NCBI GenBank assembly: GCA_965662725.1
Contig: CBFIIT010000018.1
Location: 1 to 30,606, forward strand
Reading direction: 5' to 3'
Length of the DNA stretch: 30,606 nt
Source of the DNA: UBA8337 sp965662725
GTDB taxonomy: Bacteria > Pseudomonadota > Alphaproteobacteria > RS24
The notes beneath the pieces are model-generated. The model searched no databases, was not told the origin of the DNA, and worked only from the letters and a program-made list of their open reading frames with translations. Numbering within the stretch: the first letter of the stretch is position 1; the number at the start of each line of letters is the position of its first letter. This document shows positions 13,989 through 21,222 of the stretch, piece after piece. A program made the position numbers and the translations under genes.

Positions 13989-15392
13989 ATGACAAAGCTC
14001 GTAACGCGATTTGCCCCCTCCCCAACCGGCTTTTTGCATATTGGCGGCGCGCGCACTGCCTTATTCAATTGGGCTTTCGCCAAACATCATGGCGGCGAAT
14101 TTTTATTACGGATTGAAGATACTGACCGCGCTCGCTCGACACAGGAAGCGATTGACGCGATTTTGGACGGCATGGGTTGGCTTGGGTTGGAAGCTGATGC
14201 TGCACCGGTATACCAACACGCCAATGCGGCGCGTCATGTTGAAATTGCCGAACAAATGCTCACCGAAGGCAAGGCTTATAAATGCTATTGCACGGCGGAA
14301 GAAGTCGACGCGATGCGGGAGAAAGCGCGCGCCGAAGGCAAGCCGCCGCGTTATGACGGCACTTGTCGTCCGGATGATGCCGGCCATGCTTCACCTGCAG
14401 AGCGCGAAAGCGAAGGCACACCTTATGTGGTGCGTTTCATGGCCCCGCAAAGTGGCGAGACAATCGTTAATGACGCCGTGCAAGGCAGCGTCACAACCGC
14501 CAATGAGCAATTTGATGATTTGATTTTACTGCGCTCTGACGGCACACCGACTTACATGCTGTCCGTGGTGGTTGACGACCATGATATGGGTGTCACCCAT
14601 GTTATTCGTGGCGATGACCATTTGACCAATGCGGCGCGACAAATTCAGATTTATCAAGCGATGGGCTGGGACGTGCCGCAATTCGCCCATATCCCGCTTA
14701 TTCACGGGGCTGATGGCGCGAAACTGTCAAAGCGACACGGCGCGCTGGGCGTCGAAGCCTATCGCGATATGGGCTATCTGCCGGAAGCCATGCGCAATTA
14801 TCTGGCCCGACTTGGCTGGAGCCATGGCGATGATGAAGTGTTTAGCACGGCGCAATTGGTGGAATGGTTCGGGCTGGAGGCCATTGGTAAATCACCGGCC
14901 CGTTTCGATACGGAAAAACTCGATAATATCAATGCGCAGCATTTGAACATGGCGGATGATGCCGCTTTGGTGAAAGAAACCATCGCGCTGAATGCCGATT
15001 TATCGGCCTTTGAAGCGCAACTGACTGCCGCCATGCCGCTGCTGAAAGAACGCGCCACCCGCCTGCCTGATCTGGCCGAAGATGCGGCTTTTCTGGCTGC
15101 AAAACGTCCGATTGCGGTTGATGATAAGCTGGCCAAGCATTTGAATGATGAAACGCGAGCGCATTTAAAGGCTGTCGCCGGACAATTGGAAAACCTCAAT
15201 GATTGGACAAGCAGCGCCCTCGAAGACTTGATAAAGGCCTATATGGAGGCGCATGAGTTGAAAATGGGCAAGCTGGCACCGGCCTTCCGCGCAACGCTTG
15301 TCGGCAATAGCAAATCGCCAGGAATTTTCGATGTTTTGGCAGTCTTGGGAAAAACTGAGGCATTGGCCCGTTTGAGCGATCAAATCGTGTAA
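13989..15392 (+). CDS. gltX: Glutamyl-tRNA synthetase
   Basis: Charges tRNA-Glu, and in organisms without GlnRS also tRNA-Gln. This 467-residue class I synthetase has the HIGH-type motif as HIGG at 17-20 (normal for this family), RIEDTDRARS at 41-50, and KLSKR at 245-249. Cys99 and Cys101 (KCYCTAEE) and Cys126 (YDGTCRP) look like the zinc-binding site of bacterial GluRS. AGGA lies 7-10 bases before the ATG. Alphaproteobacteria often have two gltX paralogues; which one this is, and its discrimination, cannot be told here. Confidence 0.96.
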   Translation: MTKLVTRFAPSPTGFLHIGGARTALFNWAFAKHHGGEFLLRIEDTDRARSTQEAIDAILDGMGWLGLEADAAPVYQHANAARHVEIAEQMLTEGKAYKCYCTAEEVDAMREKARAEGKPPRYDGTCRPDDAGHASPAERESEGTPYVVRFMAPQSGETIVNDAVQGSVTTANEQFDDLILLRSDGTPTYMLSVVVDDHDMGVTHVIRGDDHLTNAARQIQIYQAMGWDVPQFAHIPLIHGADGAKLSKRHGALGVEAYRDMGYLPEAMRNYLARLGWSHGDDEVFSTAQLVEWFGLEAIGKSPARFDTEKLDNINAQHLNMADDAALVKETIALNADLSAFEAQLTAAMPLLKERATRLPDLAEDAAFLAAKRPIAVDDKLAKHLNDETRAHLKAVAGQLENLNDWTSSALEDLIKAYMEAHELKMGKLAPAFRATLVGNSKSPGIFDVLAVLGKTEALARLSDQIV

Positions 15393-15474
15393 AACTACCG
15401 CGTGGCACTGGCTTACAGCGCGTTTATGTGCTATTTAACCGCCAAATTCGAAGACATTTATGAAGGAGACCCCA

Positions 15475-16764
15475 ATGAGCGGTGACAACGCCAAACTTTC
15501 GAGCCTCGGCAAAGATTACGATTTCGGCATTCACGAAGGTACGGTGGGCCCGAGCGTCATTGATGTGTCTTCCTTATACGGACAAACCGGTCAATTCACC
15601 TATGATCCGGGCTTTACCTCAACCGCCAGCTGTAAATCCACCATCACCTTTATTGACGGTGAAGAAGGCGTGTTGCTGCATCGCGGTTATCCGATTGAGC
15701 AATTGGCCGATAAGGGCAGCTTTATTGAAACCTGCTATTTGCTGCTGAACGGCGAATTGCCGAACGCGACACAGTTAGCTGAGTTTGAAACGGCAATTAC
15801 CGAGCACACGATGTTGCACGAGCAAATGAACCGTTTCTTCCACGGTTTCCGTCGTGATGCGCATCCAATGGCTATTATGGTTGGTGTTGTTGGTGCCCTG
15901 TCAGCTTTCTATCATGACAGCACTGATATTAATGACCATGAGCAACGTAAAATTGCCAGCCGTCGCTTGATTGCCAAAATCCCAACCATTGCCGCCATGG
16001 CTTATAAATATTCTGTCGGTCAGCCTTTCGTATATCCGCGCAATGATTTGGACTATGCGTCCAATTTCTTGCATATGTGCTTCTCCGTGCCATGCGAAGA
16101 AATGAAAGTAAGCCCCGTTCTGGCCCGCGCCATGGACCGCATTTTCATTCTGCATGCCGACCACGAGCAAAACGCGTCAACCTCAACCGTCCGTTTGGCC
16201 GGTTCATCAGGTGCCAATCCGTTTGCCTGTGTCGCCGCCGGCATTGCCTGCCTGTGGGGGCCAAGCCATGGTGGCGCCAATGAAGCGGCACTGGATATGT
16301 TGGCCGAAATCGGCTCAGTTGACCGTATTCCGGAATATGTTGCCAAAGCCAAAGACAAGGAAGACCCGTTCCGTCTGATGGGCTTCGGTCACCGGGTTTA
16401 TAAAAACTACGACCCACGCGCGCGCGTAATGCAAAAAACCTGCCACGAAGTATTGGGTGAGCTGGGCATTAAAGATGACCCGCTGCTGGATGTGGCGATG
16501 GAACTTGAAAAAATCGCCTTGAATGATCCGTATTTTGTCGAGAAGAAGCTTTATCCGAATATCGATTTCTATTCCGGCATTACGCTGAAAGCGATGGGCT
16601 TCCCGACCTCTATGTTCACCGTGCTGTTTGCACTGGCCCGCACCGTTGGCTGGATTGCGCAGTGGAATGAAATGATTGAAGATCCGAGCCAGCGTATCGG
16701 TCGCCCGCGTCAGCTTTATGTTGGCTCAGGCCCGCGCGACTATACGGATATTAATAAGCGCTAA
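15475..16764 (+). CDS. gltA: Citrate synthase (type II)
   Basis: Condenses acetyl-CoA and oxaloacetate to citrate at the entry of the TCA cycle. The 429-residue protein is of the long, hexameric, typically NADH-sensitive type. Catalytic residues are His265 in GPSHGGANE, His306 in GFGHRVYKNYDPR and Asp364 in PNIDFYSG. I start at ATG 15475 because AAGGAGA precedes it at 7 bases; the ATG at 15460 lies upstream of that ribosome site. It follows gltX by 82 bases and is convergent with lpxB, a conserved pairing in alphaproteobacteria. Confidence 0.97.
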   Translation: MSGDNAKLSSLGKDYDFGIHEGTVGPSVIDVSSLYGQTGQFTYDPGFTSTASCKSTITFIDGEEGVLLHRGYPIEQLADKGSFIETCYLLLNGELPNATQLAEFETAITEHTMLHEQMNRFFHGFRRDAHPMAIMVGVVGALSAFYHDSTDINDHEQRKIASRRLIAKIPTIAAMAYKYSVGQPFVYPRNDLDYASNFLHMCFSVPCEEMKVSPVLARAMDRIFILHADHEQNASTSTVRLAGSSGANPFACVAAGIACLWGPSHGGANEAALDMLAEIGSVDRIPEYVAKAKDKEDPFRLMGFGHRVYKNYDPRARVMQKTCHEVLGELGIKDDPLLDVAMELEKIALNDPYFVEKKLYPNIDFYSGITLKAMGFPTSMFTVLFALARTVGWIAQWNEMIEDPSQRIGRPRQLYVGSGPRDYTDINKR

Positions 16765-17916
16765 TCAATTAGACGCGAATGTGAGTGTAAGGCCGGCGGC
16801 GCGATCTGCCGGCCTTTCGCCTTTTTGGCGCATCTCAGGGCGAAAACGCGCCAGCATATTGCGGTAATGCGCATTGACGCCATCATCTTCCAGCATTTCT
16901 TGCATCACCGGTGTAATTGCATCGACATTGCAACGCTCTTGCAAAAACTCCGGCATCGCCGGTTCGTCCAAAATTAGATTGACCAGAACCACGGATGGAA
17001 CCGGCATAATCCGCATCAGAAAATCACCCATCAGCCCCATATTATAACCGACCACACTCGGTAATCCGGCAAGCGCCAACTCCATCGTCGCCGTGCCCGA
17101 TGACGCCAAAGCTGCACGCGAAGCGTGAAAAGCGGCAAATTTCTCTGCCTCATCTTCAACATAAATCGGCTTACCCGGCCATTGCGCTGTCTTCTCGCGC
17201 ACCATATCTGCCATATGCGGCACAAGCGGAATAATCGGGCGTAAATTGTCAATGCGATTATGCAATCGCTTCACCACTTGCCCGAATACCGGCACCAGCT
17301 CTTTCACTTCGCTGACGCGGCTGCCCGGCAGCACGGTCAATAATTTTTCATTTTTCTTGATGCGATGCTTCTTTAAAAAATCCGGCAGCGGCTCCAAAGC
17401 CTCAAGCCTGTCAATAATCGGATGTCCGACAAAATGACAAGGCGGGCCATCATTGGCGGCGAACACATCCGGCTCAAATGGCAGAAACGCCATTACCGCA
17501 TCAAAATAGCGACGCATTTTTCGTGCCCGCCCCTGCCGCCATGCCCAAACATGCGGCGCCACATAGCACAGTATCTTTATCTCCGGACGCTTTGCCTTAA
17601 CTCGCTTTGCAACACGGTGATTAAACTCAGGACTGTCAATCAGCACCATCACATCGGGCTGCGTGGCCAATGCATGCTCAACCGCCTCATCGACGCGTTT
17701 AAACAATGCCGGCAGGCGCGGTAGAATTTCCTTCAATCCCATCACTGCAATATCAGACATCGGAAAAATTGAAGCGAGGCCTTGTGCGGTCATTTTTGGC
17801 CCGCCAATGCCGGTCATCATCACATCAGCACTTTGATGCTTTAACGCTTGCATCAAATCGGCGCCGAGCGCATCGCCGGAAGTTTCTCCGGCAATAATCA
17901 TCACATGGGTGGTCAT
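16765..17916 (-). CDS. lpxB: Lipid-A-disaccharide synthase
   Basis: Peripheral-membrane glycosyltransferase that joins UDP-2,3-diacylglucosamine to lipid X to form the tetraacyl disaccharide of lipid A. The 383-residue GT19 protein starts MTTHVMIIAGETSGDALGAD, the family signature, and carries VAPHVWAWRQGRARKM, LTVLPGSRVSEVKEL and ASSGTATMELALAGLPSVVGY. The ATG overlaps the lpxI stop by one base (TGATG), so it is coupled to lpxI, whose product supplies lipid X. It is the last gene of the envelope operon and converges on gltA. Confidence 0.97.
   Translation of the reverse strand: MTTHVMIIAGETSGDALGADLMQALKHQSADVMMTGIGGPKMTAQGLASIFPMSDIAVMGLKEILPRLPALFKRVDEAVEHALATQPDVMVLIDSPEFNHRVAKRVKAKRPEIKILCYVAPHVWAWRQGRARKMRRYFDAVMAFLPFEPDVFAANDGPPCHFVGHPIIDRLEALEPLPDFLKKHRIKKNEKLLTVLPGSRVSEVKELVPVFGQVVKRLHNRIDNLRPIIPLVPHMADMVREKTAQWPGKPIYVEDEAEKFAAFHASRAALASSGTATMELALAGLPSVVGYNMGLMGDFLMRIMPVPSVVLVNLILDEPAMPEFLQERCNVDAITPVMQEMLEDDGVNAHYRNMLARFRPEMRQKGERPADRAAGLTLTFASN
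16789..16826 (+). terminator. Likely rho-independent terminator of gltA, inside the lpxB 3' end
   Basis: AAGGCCGGC (16789-16797) pairs perfectly with GCCGGCCTT (16808-16816) across a ten-base loop. A second small hairpin, CGCC-TTTTT-GGCG, follows at 16818-16830. Both lie in lpxB coding sequence on the other strand. The U-run starts six bases after the stem, so efficiency is uncertain. Confidence 0.5.
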
Positions 17917-18767
17917 CAATCCTGCCCCCCAAGGCCGAGCAAAAACAAACCTTCCGCTTCAGCCTGCGCAACAACTGCATCGAAATCATCGAACAAGGCA
18001 CCGCCCGCCTCATAGACAATACCCGCCAAATGCGCCCGTGCAGCAAGCTCCACCGTGCGCTGTCCAATCGCCGGTAAATCAACCCGTCGGTCTTGTTGTG
18101 GCTTTGGCAATTTAACCAACACGCCGGCTTTCACATCAGCGGTGCCGGTAAATTCAGGCGATAGGTTTTGCAAGCGTTGCAGCATGCCGTCTGTGCCTTC
18201 CGGCCCTTCAATCGCCAATACCAGACGCCGTGCAACCGCCACGCTCTGGCCGATATCCTCAGCGCCGGTGACACGCGCCACTGCAATACCGCGCTCGATA
18301 TCTTGTTGATGCGCTTCATGCGCGTGCGATGTTTGCGGCCCCTGCTTGCCGGTCTGCTCACCCAAATAAGCATGCGCCGGTTGCACATTCAGACCACGCA
18401 TTTCGAAATAGGCAATCAGCACTTTCAATAGCTGATCATCACCGGCATGGACGCCGCTCATGACTTGCTCAAGAAACCAGTTGCCGCCCTCATCAAAGTC
18501 AAGCGTTTCAATATTCGGTCGCTGGATACTGCCGATAATGACAAGCTCTTCACAACCCGCTTCTATCAGCATATCGGCTGCAGCCTTTAAATGCCCCAAA
18601 GCGGTTGCGCCATGCGGATAGGCTTTCAGACTTTCATCCGCTTCATTTTCAAGCATGACAATAAAAATCGCGCCGCCCTGATTTATATGATTGGCAGCAA
18701 TCGCCGCCGGCAAAGCGCCACCGCCGGCAATTAATCCAAGCGGTTTATCGGCCACCGCCATGCGCAT
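17916..18767 (-). CDS. lpxI: UDP-2,3-diacylglucosamine pyrophosphatase LpxI
   Basis: Hydrolyses UDP-2,3-diacylglucosamine to lipid X. LpxI is the alphaproteobacterial functional analogue of the unrelated LpxH. The product (about 283 residues) begins with LGLIAGGGALPAAIAA. It also has GHLKAAADMLIEAGCEELVIIG and, in the C-terminal domain, KPQQDRRVDLPAIG, whose acidic residues correspond to the catalytic Asp region described for Caulobacter LpxI. The start is not certain: ATG 18767, ATG 18761 and TTG 18791 are all in frame, and none has a clear ribosome site. ATG 18767 begins 2 bases after the lpxA stop. It sits between lpxA and lpxB in the usual order. Confidence 0.93.
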   Translation of the reverse strand: MRMAVADKPLGLIAGGGALPAAIAANHINQGGAIFIVMLENEADESLKAYPHGATALGHLKAAADMLIEAGCEELVIIGSIQRPNIETLDFDEGGNWFLEQVMSGVHAGDDQLLKVLIAYFEMRGLNVQPAHAYLGEQTGKQGPQTSHAHEAHQQDIERGIAVARVTGAEDIGQSVAVARRLVLAIEGPEGTDGMLQRLQNLSPEFTGTADVKAGVLVKLPKPQQDRRVDLPAIGQRTVELAARAHLAGIVYEAGGALFDDFDAVVAQAEAEGLFLLGLGGQD

Positions 18768-18769
18768 TT

Positions 18770-19564
18770 TTAACGATTGCGCGGGGTGCAATAACCCCGA
18801 TTTTGTTCAACCCGCATAAACTCGACAACTTGCTGAACGCATTTGCTGTCAGCATGTTCTTGTGCCGATTTGGCGAGACGTTGCATCAGCGCGCCCTCGG
18901 TTTCGATAAACAAGGATTTATGCAAAGCGCGCAAAGAATTGATTTCAGGGCGCGAGAAATTACGTCGCTTAAGGCCAACCAGATTAAGGCCCGACAAGAC
19001 CGCACGATTGCCGGTCGCGGCGCCAAATGGAATAACATCTTCAACCACAAGACTGCCGGCACCGATAAAGGCATGTTGGCCGATACGGCAGAATTGGTGA
19101 ATACCGACAAGGCCGCCGAGAATAGCCCAATCGCCAACCGTCACATGGCCGCCCAAAGTGGCATTATTGGCGAGGATGACATTATTCCCGACAATGCAAT
19201 CATGCGCGACATGCGAGCCCATCATAAACAACCCGTCACTACCGACTTTGGTTACACCGCCGCCGCCTTCCGTGCCTGGATTCATCGTCACATGTTCGCG
19301 AATGCGATTGCGCGGACCGATTTCCAGCGACACATCTTCATTCTCAAACTTCAAATCCTGCGGGATATGCCCGATAGAGGCGAAGGGATAAATATGCGTG
19401 CCGGCCCCAATGCGCGTATTGCCGGTAACAACAACATGGCTTTCCAGCACAACATCATCGGACAATTCAACATTGCCGGTGACGGTGCAATAAGGGCCGA
19501 TGGAAACGCCGTCCCCAAGAATGACGCTTTCCTCAACAATCGCGGTTGGATGAATACTGTTCAT
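18770..19564 (-). CDS. lpxA: UDP-N-acetylglucosamine acyltransferase
   Basis: First step of lipid A synthesis: moves a 3-hydroxyacyl chain from ACP to UDP-GlcNAc. The 264-residue protein is a left-handed beta-helix of hexapeptide repeats (IHPTAIV, VSIGPYCTV, TRIGAGTHIYPFASIG). The catalytic region is MMGSHVAHDCIVGNN, with His121 matching the E. coli catalytic His125, and the C-terminal part is helical. The beta-helix includes GLVGIHQFCRIG, part of the acyl-chain ruler. In most relatives fabZ lies directly upstream; here a 72-base non-coding gap follows lpxD. No clear Shine-Dalgarno sequence is seen. Confidence 0.97.
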   Translation of the reverse strand: MNSIHPTAIVEESVILGDGVSIGPYCTVTGNVELSDDVVLESHVVVTGNTRIGAGTHIYPFASIGHIPQDLKFENEDVSLEIGPRNRIREHVTMNPGTEGGGGVTKVGSDGLFMMGSHVAHDCIVGNNVILANNATLGGHVTVGDWAILGGLVGIHQFCRIGQHAFIGAGSLVVEDVIPFGAATGNRAVLSGLNLVGLKRRNFSRPEINSLRALHKSLFIETEGALMQRLAKSAQEHADSKCVQQVVEFMRVEQNRGYCTPRNR

Positions 19565-19636
19565 TCAAGACTGATACTGCCAGTTGAATCCGGCAGCAAA
19601 TAAACGATTGTAACCGATTATTACGCAAACACGCGG

Positions 19637-20659
19637 TTACCCGTCCTTTTTTCGCAATCTCGAAATAAAAGCTTGGTCGCGATATAATTCGCTGCGCAGA
19701 CGCGCCGGATTACCGGCAATCTGACTATTGGCAGGAAATGAACGAAGCACTGCCGACATGGCGGAAATCACGCAATGGTCGCCAATCTCAACATGACCGG
19801 TAACTTTCGCGCCGCCACCCATTTGTACATAATCACCCAGCGTTGTGCTGCCGGCAACGGCGCAGCCCGCTGTTATAAAGCAATGCCGACCGATTTGAAC
19901 ATTATGGGCGATATGAATCAAATTATCGAGTTTACTGCCTTCGCCGATAATCGTGTCACCAAGCGCGCCACGGTCAATGCCGCAATTGCCGCCAATCTCA
20001 ACATCGGCTTGCACAATCACCCGCCCCAATTGCGGAATTTTTATGTGCGATGCACCCGGCGCAAAGCCAAAACCGTCGCAGCCAATATTGGCACCGCCAT
20101 GCACAATCACCCGATCGCCCAGCAATGCATAACCAATCACCGCATTCGGCCCGATAGTGCAATCGCGCCCCAGCACAACCCCATGGCCAATCACCGCACC
20201 GGCGCCGATAACGCAATTATCACCAATCTCCGCATGCGGCCCGATAACGGCATTGGGCGCAATGCTTACATTCGCCCCGATTTTGGCGCTGTGATGAACC
20301 GCTTCACCATCTTGGACAACTGCCGCCGAGCCGGCATGGCTGCGCCCCGCATCGGGATAAAACATTTGCGCAATTTGCGCCATTGCCCGATACGGGTCGT
20401 CGCAAATCAGTGCGATTGTTTCCGGCGGGCATTTATCGGCATTTTCAGCCGTCAGCAAAACCGCCGCCGCGCTTGTTGCTTGCAACTGCTCGACAAGCTT
20501 CGGATTGGATAGAAACGACAAATTCGAGGGGCCTGCCTCGGTCAACGAAGCAAGCCCCTCAATCATTCTGTCATCATTAATATCGGTAAGAGCGAGCGAT
20601 TTTGCCAGTTCAGCGACTGAGAAAGGTTCGACTGAGGTGAAAAACCGCTTATCCGCCAT
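19637..20659 (-). CDS. lpxD: UDP-3-O-acyl-glucosamine N-acyltransferase
   Basis: Third step of lipid A synthesis: adds the N-linked hydroxyacyl chain. The 340-residue product has an N-terminal uridine-binding domain (about 1-110) with SNLSFLSNPK and ICDDPYRAMAQI. A long hexapeptide-repeat beta-helix follows, with GANIGCDGFGFAP and the catalytic His252 in LIHIAHNVQIG, then a C-terminal helix. Its ATG directly abuts the skp stop. The 3' end overlaps a 7-bp inverted repeat at 19610-19640. Confidence 0.97.
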   Translation of the reverse strand: MADKRFFTSVEPFSVAELAKSLALTDINDDRMIEGLASLTEAGPSNLSFLSNPKLVEQLQATSAAAVLLTAENADKCPPETIALICDDPYRAMAQIAQMFYPDAGRSHAGSAAVVQDGEAVHHSAKIGANVSIAPNAVIGPHAEIGDNCVIGAGAVIGHGVVLGRDCTIGPNAVIGYALLGDRVIVHGGANIGCDGFGFAPGASHIKIPQLGRVIVQADVEIGGNCGIDRGALGDTIIGEGSKLDNLIHIAHNVQIGRHCFITAGCAVAGSTTLGDYVQMGGGAKVTGHVEIGDHCVISAMSAVLRSFPANSQIAGNPARLRSELYRDQAFISRLRKKDG

Positions 20660-21211
20660 TTATTTTTTCGATGCGACCGGTGTCACTTTAACACTGCTCA
20701 ATTTCTTATCGAGACGCTCAACAAGCTCTTGCGTCACATCAATTGCCGGGCTGGCGAAAAATACCGCATCACGGCGCAAAACAATATCCGCCTTGCGCTC
20801 TTTGGCAATCGCAGTCAATTCGGTTTCCGCTACTTTAACGATTTGGGCCGCCGCGCGCTGACCACCGGCTTGAATGCTTTGCGATTTTTCAGACAAAGCT
20901 TGGCGACGCTCAACTTCTTTCAAGCGCAGCTCTTCAACCTTTTTTTGCAAGGCTTCAGGCGCCAATAGCTTTTGCTGTTCTTTCAGCTTATTCGCCTCGC
21001 TTTGCAGACCTTTAAGTGTTTTTGCCTCATTGGTACGCACTTCGCCAACTTGGTTTTCCAATTGCTTGGCCATGCTTTTACCGGCTTTCGACAAGGCGAT
21101 TGCGCGATCAACATCAAAGACAATGATGGTCGGTGTTTCCGCAGATGCAGATACCGGCGCAAAAATGAGACCGGCTGTCAAAGCCACCGCGCTGATTATT
21201 TTTTTGAACAC
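20660..21211 (-). CDS. skp: OmpH/Skp-family periplasmic chaperone
   Basis: The 183-residue product has a clear signal peptide (about 1-24, MFKKIISAVALTAG...SASA). A short strand region (IIVFDVDRAIALSKAGKSM) follows, then a long Lys/Glu/Gln-rich coiled coil at about 45-125 and a closing strand-helix part. This is the Skp trimer plan, in which coiled-coil tentacles hold unfolded outer-membrane proteins. It lies 11 bases after bamA and abuts lpxD, which fits delivery of porins to the Bam complex. Sequence conservation in this family is low, so the call rests on architecture and position. Confidence 0.9.
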   Translation of the reverse strand: MFKKIISAVALTAGLIFAPVSASAETPTIIVFDVDRAIALSKAGKSMAKQLENQVGEVRTNEAKTLKGLQSEANKLKEQQKLLAPEALQKKVEELRLKEVERRQALSEKSQSIQAGGQRAAAQIVKVAETELTAIAKERKADIVLRRDAVFFASPAIDVTQELVERLDKKLSSVKVTPVASKK

Positions 21212-21222
21212 TTCAAACCCCT

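Noticed and set aside
13854..14039. Longer N-terminus for ComEC
   Set aside because: It would overlap the 5' end of gltX and adds residues with no membrane or signal character. ATG 13853 has its own ribosome site.
14037..14048. Defective HIGH motif (HIGG) in glutamyl-tRNA synthetase
   Set aside because: HIGG is a normal variant in bacterial GluRS, and the KLSKR loop and zinc-site Cys are intact.
15460..15474. ATG five codons upstream as the gltA start
   Set aside because: The AAGGAGA between the two ATGs is correctly placed only for ATG 15475.
16077..16170. Candidate antisense genes within gltA
   Set aside because: They are short frames on both strands of a strongly conserved enzyme with no ribosome sites or recognisable products.
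18803..19603. 266-codon open frame on the plus strand opposite lpxA
   Set aside because: It is the antisense of a highly conserved gene, has no recognisable domain, and arises from the codon bias of the hexapeptide repeats. The same applies to the 245-codon frame opposite lpxD and the 230-codon frame opposite tsf.
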